Assembly: GCF_048418805.1 (NCBI RefSeq)
Contig: NC_132781.1
Coordinates: forward strand, 57,683,648 to 57,747,647
Source of the DNA: Vulpes vulpes
Taxonomy: Eukaryota; Chordata; Mammalia; Carnivora; Canidae
Length of the DNA: 64,000 nucleotides
Direction of reading: 5' to 3'
Position numbers and translations under genes: made by a program
Part shown: piece by piece, positions 1 to 12,900 of the stretch
Numbering within the stretch: position 1 is the first letter of the stretch
Layout: every line of letters begins with the position of its first letter
Notes under the pieces: model-generated
What the model was told of the DNA's origin: nothing
Seen by the model: only the letters and a program-made list of their open reading frames with translations
Database searches by the model: none

Positions 1-805
1 CTCCTTCCTTCTGCAGGCTCAAGGATGTCCATGGTGAGGAATGTCTAAGTGATTGTTATACTTCTCAGCAAAGTCAGCCTTGTGCATCAAACTCCACACC
101 TAGAAAGTTCTAGAAACTGTTTTCCACTTTAATAAATATTTCTATATATTTGTTGCTTTTAAGCTCAGCTTAAACTTTGTCCAGGAAACCATTTCACAAG
201 AGGGTACATCACAACCTACTATCAGCAGTATTCCTTGTTTATTAGAATCTGAAGATGTCCATATTACATCAAATATAAATATATATTATATTTACATTTC
301 CTTCTTAGCTTTTCAACCTAGGTGGGTGTATTTATAGATAATGCCACTAATATCACCACCATTACAAGTCTCAGTGCAACTGGTATTTTCCTTCCATTAG
401 ATGCATATAAGATTAGACAGCATCTATAACGAGGTGTATTGTTCTTTTTCTTTTTTTAAATAAAAGGGAAAATGGGTATCCATGAGTGGAGATCTAGGAA
501 TTTTCTAGATTTTGTTCTGTTTTTTAATATTTCAAAATACCTGAAAAATGTGGTCCCTTTTTGCAGTACTATTCTCTACTTGGGACAAGAAAATAATCAA
601 ATATGCAACAGAAAGAAAAAGAGCCCAAAGAAAAGAGAACCTGCTTGTTAACTCATTAATCTGTTTAGTAAAGATCTGTTTTAAAATGTCTGAATGCTGT
701 ACAATATTATACAAAAACAATCTTCAGCCTTCAAAGCAGCTGGTACATTTTCTAAGAGATCTGTTTGCCCGCCTAACAGTCTGCCTTGGTGGGCCTTCGT
801 CTTGG
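1..805 (-). other. GAPVD1: GAPVD1 3' UTR (at least the proximal part)
   Basis: Sequence following the TGA on the minus strand, AT-rich, with no repeat recognised. The true polyadenylation site could be at the AATAAA at 243-238 or beyond the left edge. No other gene is seen here: the long plus-strand reading frame at 548-958 is merely the reverse of the last exon and UTR. Confidence 0.65.
238..243 (-). promoter_or_regulatory. candidate polyadenylation signal AATAAA
   Basis: AATAAA on the minus strand about 565 nt past the GAPVD1 stop, the only perfect hexamer I found in the minus-strand sequence after the stop. Whether it is used cannot be told from sequence. Confidence 0.35.
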
Positions 806-946
806 TCACTTTCGGTCGTCGATAGTTTTAATAAATTCCACTGCTGCTGTGAACTGCATCCACCAATAGGACTCCTCTCCAGACAGACAGCTGGCATAGA
901 AGCTACTGATATACTGGACAGTGGACAGCAAGCAGGGTGGATTTGC
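806..946 (-). CDS. GAPVD1: GAPVD1 last coding exon (VPS9 end and stop)
   Basis: 141 coding nt: 46 residues plus TGA at 808-806. Encodes ANPPCLLSTVQYISSFY and GEESYWWMQFTAAVEFI, ending TIDDRK. Y1441 corresponds to the conserved VPS9 tyrosine that, with the exon 24 aspartate, engages the Rab switch region. Acceptor TTCTCTAG|GCAAAT. The exon continues into the 3' UTR. Confidence 0.97.
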   Translation of the reverse strand, partial: ANPPCLLSTVQYISSFYASCLSGEESYWWMQFTAAVEFIKTIDDRK

Positions 947-3900
947 CTAGAGAAGTGAAAAATAAGAGAGTCATATACTCACATGTATAGCTCTGCAAAT
1001 ATCATCTAAGTTAACATCTTCAAATGTTTATCTGTGAAAGAGTTAATCACTCATTTTTGAAAAACATCCCCAAATTCTTCTTTGGAAGTAATTTATAAAC
1101 CGTAACCACTATGAGAAACAACAGTAGGGATCCCTGGGTGGCGCAGCGGTTTGGCACCTGCCTTTGGCCCAGGGCGCGATCCTGGAGACCCGGGATCGAA
1201 TCCCACATTGGGCTCCCGGTGCATGGAGCCTGCTTCTTCCTCTGCCTGTGTCTCTGCCTCTCTCTCTCTCTCTCTGTGTGACTATCATAAATAAATAAAA
1301 ATTTAAAAAAAAAAAAAAAAAAAAGAAACAACAGTATACTGGAAAGGTAACTTGGGTTCTAATGCCAGCTGAACTACCTGGAGCTTTCTATCCTTGTAAG
1401 TCACTGAAACTTGCTGGTCCCTAAGGAGGCTGAACCAATCCCAGCACACTCACTCAACATCCCAGGATTACAAAATGTTACATGAGGAAATAAATGCTGT
1501 TTGCCAACTGAATTATAAGTCCAGGTAGAATCAGCTAAGAAAGAAAAAGATAATATGCCCTCTGTTGTCAGAGGTAACATCGAACATCTTGTGCTTTTTC
1601 ACTTTCTTCATTGGAGAGAAAGAACAAAAGTGTTTTAAGTGGTTGGGAAGAGCTACGGTCTGTGCCTCAGAACAAGCTCAAACGGACTCTGCACAGGAAG
1701 TAGACACACCATATGTGAAGAGAGAAGAGTGATGGCCAACAGCAGGGGTTACAAAGGCTGACTGCACACTGATCCTACAGGTTGCAGACTGAGCTAAGAT
1801 TGCAGAAATAGCACAAATACGGGCTGCCAGGGTGGTTCAATCGGTTAAGCATCCAACTCTTGATGCCAGCTCCGGTCGTGACCTCACAGTTGTACGACCA
1901 AGCCCTGCTGTCAGGCTCTGTGTTCATTGGGGAGTCTTCTTGAGACTCTTTCCCTCTGCCCCTTCCCTCGCCCTGCGTTCTCTCTCTCTCAAATAAATAA
2001 ATCTTAAAAAAAAAAAGAGAGAGAGAAAGAGATCAGTACATTTTTAAATAATACGGCACAATTACAAAATAAGAGGCTAAAAGAAGGGAGAGGTGTTTGG
2101 GAGATTTGATAGTTCATGTGACAAGGACTACAAAGAATCCAATGTGGGAGAAGAGCACAATAAAAACAACTTGTCCTCCTTTGTTCATTCACTTAATAAT
2201 TACAACCAAGTCCCAACCTAGAACCTCAGGCACATAACAGCGGAAAATGTTCATCTAGCAATCTGGTCCTCCTATTCTTTCTTTTGAAACCTAACTTCCA
2301 GACAGAACGAAACTTCACATTAGACACTTTCTTTCTGGGTAACACAAAGCTTGAGACCGGGAAGAGCCATGGTCTCTGCAGCATGTGAAGCCCTACACCC
2401 CCCTGCTCAAAAATGCCAAATAAAGTCATTTCATTAATAAGCGAGGGGCCCACCTTTATCAACACAAATACCAAAACAGGGACAAAGTCATCTGCTCCAG
2501 GGACGGAGTCCTCATTGGCCAGACTCAGGAGGTTCATGATGGTGGAGCACATTCGCAGGATGCACTGCACTTTGTCCCGGGGTGTCTTGTAAGCACTTAT
2601 TGTCCTGATTTCTGACTGTGCAGATGGCCAGGGTGCCTCCCGAAGATAAACCTAAGTGAGACCACAGACAGACAAACAGATGTTGAATCTAAGAGCAACT
2701 ACGTACGGGAAGCCACAACAGCAATCTCCATGTCAGGAAGCAGAAGAGCAAGCTTGGTGCCTTTTCCTTTCTTCAAACCAGACTGCTGTTCTTTCCCCTT
2801 CCACTAAGATTAAAGCTTAACTTTTGAACTTTTAAATAATTTGCTTCATATTTTTGAACAAAGCAACCCAGATATCAATTAACGGGGAAAAGGGCGTATG
2901 ATTACACTCAACCTAGAATTCATAAAATTTTAAAAAATTATCTTTCTTAAGTAGCTAGAATGGAACTTCTCTATATGTAGTAGGTGATTCTAAAAGCAGA
3001 AACAAGCTACTTCTGAAAGAAAAAAATTTAAAAACATGTACAGGGCAGCCCCAGTGGCCCAGCAGTTTGGTGCTGCCTTCAGCCTGGGGCGTGATCCTGG
3101 AGACCCGGGATCGAGTCCCACATTGGGCTCCCTGCATGGAGCCTACTTCTCCCTCTGCCTGTGTCTCTGCCTCTCTCTCTCTCTCTCTGTGTCTGTCATG
3201 AATAAATAAATAAAATCTTTAAAAAAATAAAAATAAAAACATGTACATTTGTTGAAGTAGTACTAGAAATAAGAGATTCAAAAAATAAAAAGATAATTAT
3301 CAATGTTTCATTAATGGGGACTTTAATAAAACCACCAGAACACTTACATATTTGAAATTTTCCTATTATTTTATAAAAATTGTATGACACTATTTCTCAT
3401 GTAATTCTGTTATAGTCTGAGTACCAGACTGTATTTAGGGAATGGCTCTTGCCACTGTTATGCACACAGAGATAGTGTGTGTAAACAAGCAAATTAAGTA
3501 AACTGGAGATAATGAAATCCCCCACACAAAAAAAATTGTATGACACTACAAGGTAATTTTGATGTCACATTCAGATTTAATTTCCACCCCTGGAATAGTA
3601 GTTGTCACACTCTGTGGAGTGTGACCAAATGGGACTTTTCTGCAGCAACATCAATATAAGACATCCATAGACGGGTGCCTGGGTGGCTCAGTCAGCCAAG
3701 CGTCTGACTCTTGGTTTCCATTCAGGTCATGATCTCAGGGTTGTGGTTTCGAGCCCTGCATTGGTAGCTTGCTTAAGATTCTCTTTCTCCTTCTGACCCC
3801 CCTCCCTACCTCCCAATCACGAGCTCTCCCTGAAACAAACAAAACACATCCATGGAGAGCACTGCTATGGGAGGTGGGGCAGGCTACGGACGAAAAGCCC

Positions 3901-6900
3901 TGCCTGCACGTGGAGGGGCTCTAGGAGCCCTCAGTGCAGCCTCCTCCTCCTCAGCTCCCTAATGAGGTCCTGTTCCACGCCACGGAATTTTAATCCTAGG
4001 ACCTTTGAGAACTTAGAATTACATCTAATGCAAATTGTGTCTTATAATTTATTATATTGTTTCCCTGAAAAATTGCTAACATCATACAGTATATTGAGCA
4101 ACTATTATTACCACTTGTGCCACATAATCCTAGATTACCTCTGGTATCTGAAGAGCTCTGTGATTTGCAGTCACTACTTTAGACAATCTCTGAATATGCT
4201 CATGAAGAACCCTGAAAACACCCAAAAACACATATGTAAATACATATTTCAGAAAATAAGGCACAGAGTCATAATTGATTTTTTTCAAAACATTTTAAAC
4301 AATTAGACATTTCAAGATACAGATTACAATTATGTTGAGAGTATCTCTTAGCTCTAAGTATTCCATCTTGTCAAAAAAGTCTCACACTTAGGATCTGCTT
4401 AGAAATGCTAAGTGTGCTGAGGGGAGACAAGGAGAGTGGGGAATTCCTTCTATCCTAGCTGAGGACAACATTCCAAGAGAGAAAGGAGAGGAGCTCTAGT
4501 CCAGAAGCCATCTGGACACACTAATTAGTAAAAGAGCAGGATCAAAAGCCAGAAACCAAAGATCACAGAAGCTTAGATAGATAAGGGACTCTGAGAATAC
4601 TCAACATCTCTCTCATTTCATAGATGAAAATAATCAGGCTTAAAACAGAGAAGGATTTGCCTAAGGTCACATAGAGGTTAGGAGCAGGAGCTAAGCCCAG
4701 CTTTCCTAGCTTCTACTGTTCCTTCCAGAACACTGTGTTAACTGCCCACTCTACAAAGCCTACAGAAATGCCATAGAGGAGATGGTAGGAATAATCTGCT
4801 TCAAAGTTCTTCTTTGCAGTAAATACAGTCTGAATGTCTCTACTCCTTATCCCATTTTTTTCTGAAAAGAAAACAGGTCCCATTTGGTGAAGTAAGTACA
4901 GAAGCCTGGGTGTACCTCTGAGATTATGAACCAGTGGGAGAGTCAGGTTCGAATAATCTTAACCCATTCACAGAACACACATGTAATATCTTAGCATTTA
5001 CATGAAAGAAACCTTCTATAGGGGGCACCTGGGTGGCTAGCGGTTTAGTGTCGCCTTCAGCCCAGAGTGTGATCCTAGAGACCCAGGATCAAGTCCCACA
5101 TCGGGCTCCCTACATGGAGCCTGCTCCTCCCTCTGCCTGTGTCTTGTCTCTCTCTCTCTCTCTCTCTCTGTATCTCTCACAAATAAATAAAATCTTTAAA
5201 AAAAAGAAAAAGAAAAAGAAAAAGAAAAAAGAAACCTTCTATAAACCACTCATGACTCACCCTGAGGTCCTATCATACGGACACAGTAAGCCAGTCGTGT
5301 TACTGCTGGGGAGCACAGCAGCCACCTCAACATGCTTAGGGCAGAAACAAGGTTGTAAAGCAGTGCTCAAGAAAATGCAAAAAAGGAAAAATGAAAATAC
5401 AAAATTATCCCTAGCCTTGTTACTCAAAATATAACCCTTGTTACCACTCTAGGTATTTTTTTCAGGATTAATTTTTTTTAGGATTACTTTTTAAAATCAG
5501 CTTTATTGAGACATAATTCATGCACCATACATTTCCAGATATTTTCTGATATTCAAATGTAGAGCTTTTCATTCCTAATAAATAGATAATGAACATACAG
5601 AAGTCAAGCACTGTGCCTGATACTGGGGGAGTGGTGAATAAAAGCATTATGTTCCTGCTCTCATGGAGACAATGATCCAGTGGAGAAGAGAAGCATCACC
5701 AGATGACCACATATAACGGTGATCAAGAAGGGGGTGATTCTGCCCCTCGAGGGACATCTGACAGTGTCTGGAGACATTCTGGTTCTCACAGCTGGTGGGG
5801 TACTACTGGCATCTCATGGGTCCAGACCAGGGATGCTGCTACACATCTCACAAGGCAAACAGCAGCCTCCCACACCAAAGAATTATCTGGTTCAAAATGT
5901 CAATAGCAGCAGGCTGAGGAATGACTCTACCAAATGTAAAACCACAACTGTGGCAAGTGCTAAAGAAAGGTACACAGGCCCAGGAGAATCCTGCCAGGGA
6001 TGTGACCTAGTAGGAAAGGTCAAGGAGGCAGTGCTGCAGTCAAGATCTGAAAGGAGAGGAGAAAAGAGAACAGCTGACACAGAAGAGCAGCAGTGCCTTC
6101 CAAAAAGGCCATACCAACGGACACACCCTCTGGCCTAATTCCCCACTTCCCTGAAAACAGGGTGCTAGCCTGCTTTCTGATCCTGCAAAAAACCTAACAC
6201 ATGCTGCTGTTACTGGCACATACTAAGTCTCACACACAGCCTGTGTAAACCATGGGACTGGCTGATGGAGTCCTACGTGGTCAACACAGACGCAGTAAAC
6301 ATGGGAGTGCTCACTGGTCACGAAGTATGTCCCCATCCTGGTTAGGGTAGAAAGCAAGCTTGAAAATCCGATTCATCACACTCCGTTCAATGGCCAGCTG
6401 AGCATCCTGAAGCTGCTCCTCACTTGCATTCTGCCATATGACATCTTGGGCCATCGCACCATAAAGGAACTGCAGAAAATCTTCTACCTGAGCAGTTTTA
6501 TCATCAGCTGCTGTGAGTTGCTGAAAGTCTCCAATGCAAAATAATAATTTTTTAAATACACTAGCTGAACAATTTTAAAAAGGAAATCATAGAAATCATT
6601 TTATTAACTAGTTATGTAGATATTACACTCTTAAAACCAAAAGTATCCGGGTATGGTTTATTTCAAGGGAATATGTGGCCAAATCGTTAAAATCAGGAGA
6701 AAGGTAAGAAATATGCAAAAGTTTAAGAGCAAGAGGTTTGTTATAAAAAAGACATGCTTTAAAAAAAATAAAAAATAAAAAATAAAAAATAAAAATAAAA
6801 ATGACATGCTTTGACTAATGTACAGACTTGCTGAATCACTATACTATACACCAAAACTAATATAACACTGTACATTCAATTACAATGGAATTTTAAAAAT

Positions 6901-9900
6901 AAATATAAAAAATGAAAGTAAAATTTTTTAATGATATACTTTATTTTTAAATATGAGAAAAAATTTGTGGATCCAAAACTTTAACCAATTTTCCCAATTT
7001 TGTATAAACTGTAGGTATTTGATCCACGATAAAAATGCAATTCACTGGTTTAACATCAAAGTTTAATTATTAAGACTCCATAAAACACCTGGGCACTTAA
7101 GGGACTACTTAGACATAAAGTCATCATACCAGCAAAACAAAAATTTCCAAATCTCCCCACTAATACTTAGTTGAAGAGATGTTTAACCTAAGGGTCTATA
7201 GTTACCATGAATGAATTCTCTAATTTTCTTTTCTTTGCTCTCAAGCAGCAATCTCACACAGACAGTGGTGAAGTATCGATTGGCCACCTCTTTGTCCCGT
7301 AAGACCCTCTGCAGTAGCCTTTCCAGGTGAGCCTGTGTGGTCTGCAGTCCTTGCCGACAGCGAGTGAGATAAGCAATATAGGGGGCCCTTTTCCTAGAAA
7401 GAAATAGCTTTGTAAGGATATCACATACATACAGTGCACACTTTACTGGCAACTAAGAGTCCTAATTTTTCTTTTAAAAAAATATGACCTCACAGACTTG
7501 GGTTTTATGAATTAGCCATGTCAGGCTGAGACAACTGTCTTGAGGACTGATTACACATGCTGCCAGCTCAAGAAACAGAACCATTCTGCACATTAGTACA
7601 GAGTAACACCTACTGGGCTGAACACTCAGCTACCTAAACTCACAAAATGTTACTAAGACCCTTGGCATTGTTGATCTATTTTATATCGGCCTACAGTCTC
7701 CATGCTGGTAGGACCTCATACTTTACAGGAAATTGATTGCTACAGAAGACTAAAATAACAACAAAATACAGGTTAATATACCAGTAGATCATTAAATATA
7801 TCATTGGTTATTCGCTTATAGTCTAATTGTAACAATCATCAGAATGCCCATTCCCTAAGCCTTGGGGGCCTCTTTATCTCCCAAGAATCTCAATTCGTTC
7901 TTCTTCTGAACTGTTAGCATAGGGCTGGCAGCAAAGAGAGGGAAGCAATTTTTAGGCCTACTCCTGCTTCCGTACTCCAGGGAAGTAATTTTTCCAGTCA
8001 CTCGCAAGAAAAGGAGAAGGATATTCTAGTTATCCTGGCCTCACCTCTGCTAACACTGCTTCTGTGCAAAGCTGAAGGAAACAACACTTCTCCGTTAGTG
8101 AGAGTTGCTCATTTACAACTACATTTCCAGATAAACACAAAAATGTGTTCCTCAGAAATCTACATCCAGGTAACATGGCCCAGCATGGGCCAGCATATAG
8201 TAAACCTAGATTCACTTGTGAAATAAAGACAGAGAAGATTCTTGTAGCCAGATGAAAAGTGAAGCAAGCTGAGGCAATTACCTGTAGTCCTCCGCAATAG
8301 AGGCCAGCAGTTTCCTACAAGTTCTGTTATCAAAGCGGCACACACAGCGCATTGTTTCTTGAAGTTGAGCCATTAAATTCTTATCTTGTAAATTAATTGC
8401 TTCAGCTATTTGAACTTTTAAGAAGCACACAATTTCATTGTCTAAACCAGAGGGAGAGAGGGGAGGGAGGAGGATTTGTTATTGTCAGGGATTTCCACTG
8501 TATGCCATCCCTCAGCCTCTGGGATGTTAGTTCTGTTCTACCACGGATCAGCAGAACTAAGCCGCATTGTCACTCTCAATTAGAGAACATTTTAATGAAG
8601 TATCAGGAATTGAAGTGCCCTTACCTGAGGCTCATACAAATACATTAATGGAACCAAGTGGAACTGCTATAAAGCTTACATAAGGTTGAATACAGGCAGT
8701 TTCACATGGCTCATCCTAAACCAGGAAAAACTTACCCTCCGGGTCTGTATGGTCCGGTAAACCATTCCTTGTTGAATGGGTTAGCACTGGGAAAGCAACA
8801 GAATCCGCAGAGCAAAGAGCAAGCCTCAGTTTCTTTTTTGCATCTCTGAAGAAGGAGTCAAAAGTACATTAATCTCTCTATGCAGATGCAGTCTGTTTAT
8901 GAACACTCACTATATAAATCAAGATGCTACCTCAGGACCCAAATGTTTCAAGCGGTCATAAATAAAAGTATTTTTTTTTAAGATTTTATTTTTTATTCAT
9001 GAGAGACACAGAGACATAGTCAGAGGCTCCACAGGGAGCCTGATGCAGGACTCGATCCTAGGACCCCAGGATCATTTGCCCTAAGCCAAAGGCAGATGTT
9101 CAACTACTGAGCCACCCGGGGATCCCAATAAGAGATAATTTTTAATTTACTGACACCTCAAAGGAACAGGCTTTCTAATTACCCAAGAAACAAGGCCACA
9201 GAAATGCTCTGGGCAGGGATCAATCTGCAAAGTCACCAGAATCAGTCCAACAACAAACTCTTTTGGACCCTGTAACATGTACTGAGTCCCACAATGGGCA
9301 CTATGAGGAGAATGAGGAAAGGGTATTTATAGCAGGGTCAGCAGGGGCCACAGAGGTCACCAGAACCATCCCACCACCCAAACCAAGAATGCCTTCCACC
9401 ACATCTCTTGGGAAAGGTTGATCCCACCACAGGACAAGCTCAACACTTGATAAGATCTTTCTATTGCTCTACTGCTTGAAACGGCAGCTTACTCTGCCAC
9501 CCATTCAGTTTTCCCTGGCAGTTCTCACATGGCTAGGGAGCTTGGTGTGGGCAAAGGCCACCTGTGTCCTTTAAATACCTTACATGCCCCCTGTGAGCAC
9601 AGGAGGTGGTTGTTTTTTCACCCCTGAATTAAAGCCTTTGATATATGGCATCCAGAGTGAAGCAGTCTTCTCAGGAAATAGAGTTTTGTTCTTATCTTTC
9701 TACTTTATACATTTACTCAGTGGCCCAAAAAAATCATTTGACATGAAGTGAACGCAGTGGTGATGAGAAGCCCAAACCCACAAATTCGAAATCTTATCAA
9801 AGAAATACCTGTATGAGAAAGCAGAATCCTGAGGGTGGGCCGCCTGGCTCGCAGAATCCGGGAGATCATCAGCCGAGATGTTCTGTAGTGTTTCCTCACG

Positions 9901-12900
9901 GGGAGAGTCATGTGCACTTTCACCGTCACCCATGACCTCTGCACAAACCCACCCCCCAAGAGAGGACAGAAGCAGATTAACTTGGAGGAGTCTAGCACTA
10001 GAAGGTGTTCAGAGCTACTCAACCATAAATTAGCACTGTGCTTTACCGTCAGAGTTCTTCAAAAAATAAAGAAAAAAAGTTCACTTAAACAAGATTGAGA
10101 GAGCAGTTGGTGAGAAGAGGACTTATATTTTGTATGCTAATCATAATCCAAGAAATGAAAGTCTGTGGCTTAACAGATAATGCTTTAATCAGAATCCCTG
10201 AACCACAGAACTAAGAGGGGCCTCAAAAATCATCTCACATAACACCTTCATTTTACAGGCATGGAATCCTACCCAATGAGAAAACAGCTTGCTATACGGT
10301 GCTCAGCTACCTGGTGGCGAAGGTGAAATGCGCACTCAGGACTCATCTCTTTCCTAGAGCTTTGCCCACTGCCCAACGATGAGCTGGGACCAACTCACAA
10401 AAGCAGCCACAACAGATCTGGGGCTCCTGCAGTTGTTTTTATGTTTTTAATTAACCAATTTAGAGAATATACTCATGTATAAAATCAAAAGGAATAAAAA
10501 TTCATTAGTATAATAAAGATACTGTGCTTATGAGGGCAACTATCTTTATTAGGAGAGAACTTCAAATGCTTCAGAAAAAAAAGAAAAAATATGCAGAGAA
10601 AATGTAGCAAAATGTTAACAACAATGAATTCCAGGTAGAAGGAAAATGGACCTTAACTGTACTATCCTTTCAACTCTTCTGTCATTTTAAACTTTTTAAA
10701 ATAGTAAATGTGGGGAAACTCTCCTCTACTCCTACTCGCTCTTAGGCTCCCTACTAAGTTCTCCTTGAGCTGATGTCCATTACCAGTTTGTCAGAGACTC
10801 TTCTAGGGACACTCTGGGCACATACAAGCATAAACACATGCATTTTACAATTTATGTCTCTATGTACTTTTCTTTCCTGTTACTTACCTTGGGGATTGTA
10901 CCATATTTCTCTAACAGCTATTCAAAGTAACTATTAAAAAACTTTTTACTCAGATCACCTTTTTCAAAAAAAAAAAAAAAAAAAATCACCTTTTTCACTG
11001 GGACCAAAGTTAGTACACTTGACCTGTGAACAACACAGGTCTGAAATGTAAGGGTCCACTTATATGTGGATTTTTTCTTTTTCTTTCTTTTTTAAAAGAT
11101 TTTATTTTTAAGTAATTTCTACACTCCACATGGAGCTCAAATTCACAACCCCATGATCAAGAATCACATGTTCTCCTGACTGGGCTGACCAGGCACTCCT
11201 ATGTGGATTGTTTTCAATAAATATATACAGTACTGTGAATGCATTTTCTCTTATGATTTTCTTAACAATATTGTCTTTTCTCTAGCTTACTTTATTGTAG
11301 AACACAGTATGTAATACATAAAACATACAAATTATGTCTTAACTGTTTATGTTGTTAAGGTTTCTAGTCAACGGTAGGCTATCAGTCGTTAAGTTTTGGG
11401 GGAGTCGAAAGTCACATATTAATTTTTAGCTATGCAGGAGGTTGGTGCCTCTAACCCCCTTACCCCCCACATCCCTCACAGTGTTCAGAGTCAACTGTAT
11501 TCAAATCTTTATCATGATTGTCACCTGCACTTTCATAGTTTGCCATTGCTCCTTCACTGGGGCTGGTTCGCTTAATGGCATTCCTGTATTTGTCCAGAAT
11601 ATCCTCAGCGACCTGAGCTTGTGCACTGAGTCTAGGGCTGGGATCATCTGTAGGGAAAAGGAAAGTGAGAGAATTAGCTCCCCTTGGTTGGTAGCAATTC
11701 TGATGTTAGTACGACACCAGTAGCATATTCCAAAAGGCGGATTAGGAGGTAAGACTTAAAAAGAGCACATATCTCAATGTTAAGAGGCACATGCAGCTGC
11801 CTGCTTATCCCATTTCTAAGTCTGAGAGCCTTACTGAAGCACAAATTGGGTGGATTAGCTCCACTTTCTCATCATTGTCAAAATTCTGCATGACAGTGTT
11901 GAGAAGTTCAGTGCAGACTACATGAATGATGGGTTTCTAAAGTGCTTCCACTCAAGTTACTGCTGTTATTAGCAAACATACTAACAGAACTTCCAACAAT
12001 GCATCTTCATATACAGATTTTATATTCAGACATCTCCATGCTGAAGCAGGGGGAAAGTATCAAATTTAGAATTATGCCCTTTTAAAAAATAAAAAACTGC
12101 CTTCCTCCATCCTTCCTGTATGACTCTCTCTACACATTTGAAAACTTCAGCTATCAACACTGTCTTACTGAATGAATCTCACCACGACAGTGCAGCTGCC
12201 AGAAGAATGTACTTTTGTGCCCGCAATAGTGTCTGAGGCACTTCTAGAGAATCTAGCCACTGTTGGAAAGTGCTAGAATTGTACCCAGGGTACACGGAGA
12301 AAAAGCTTATCACCATCACAGATGCAGCATTGTTTACTGTCAGGACCATTATCCTGTCAGCAAAATCAGCACGTCAAAATGTGTTCCTGGCATCTAAGAT
12401 GGCAGAGTCATCAATTAACAGTCATCAAGACAAAGAACTGCTACATATCTATGGAACAAAATAAAGTTCTATAGTGAAATGCAAACTCCTGAGATAGATC
12501 TAAACCAAGTAGGTAACCATAAATATCCACGTTCTAGTAGAATCCCATTTTTCAGAAAGTCTAAAAACACATTAAAAAAAATCACTAAGTTTTATATATA
12601 TGTGTGTGTGTTAAGAGAAGCTAATAATAATAACAGCTATTATTTATTGAGCACTTACCACGTGCCAGGAACTGTGCTAAGCACTTTATATGAATGATCT
12701 CAATTAATCATTACAACAACCCTATAGGGAGGTACTTTTATTACCTCCATTTTATGGAAGAGGAAATCAGGTATAGGGAGCTCATGGCTCATGGGCTCTT
12801 CTGTTTCCATGGGAAAAAAAATTTAGTATCCATGTCCCTGTAAAATTGCAGTAAACTGTAGAGAAACAGGATTACCAAACTAATCTTTCTGCTATAATGG

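Noticed and set aside
548..958. 136-codon plus-strand open frame at the left end
   Set aside because: It is antisense to the last GAPVD1 exon and 3' UTR; the minus-strand reading gives a recognisable VPS9 domain with proper splice site and stop.
1127..1323. tRNA gene-like A and B boxes in SINE heads
   Set aside because: The heads descend from tRNA-Lys but have lost the tRNA fold and are followed by the SINE body; no free-standing tRNA gene was seen.
3393..3530. Firm call of the unknown insertion as an H/ACA snoRNA
   Set aside because: Size and terminal ACA fit, but a box H between two closed hairpins is not convincing; kept as an unknown retro-insertion.
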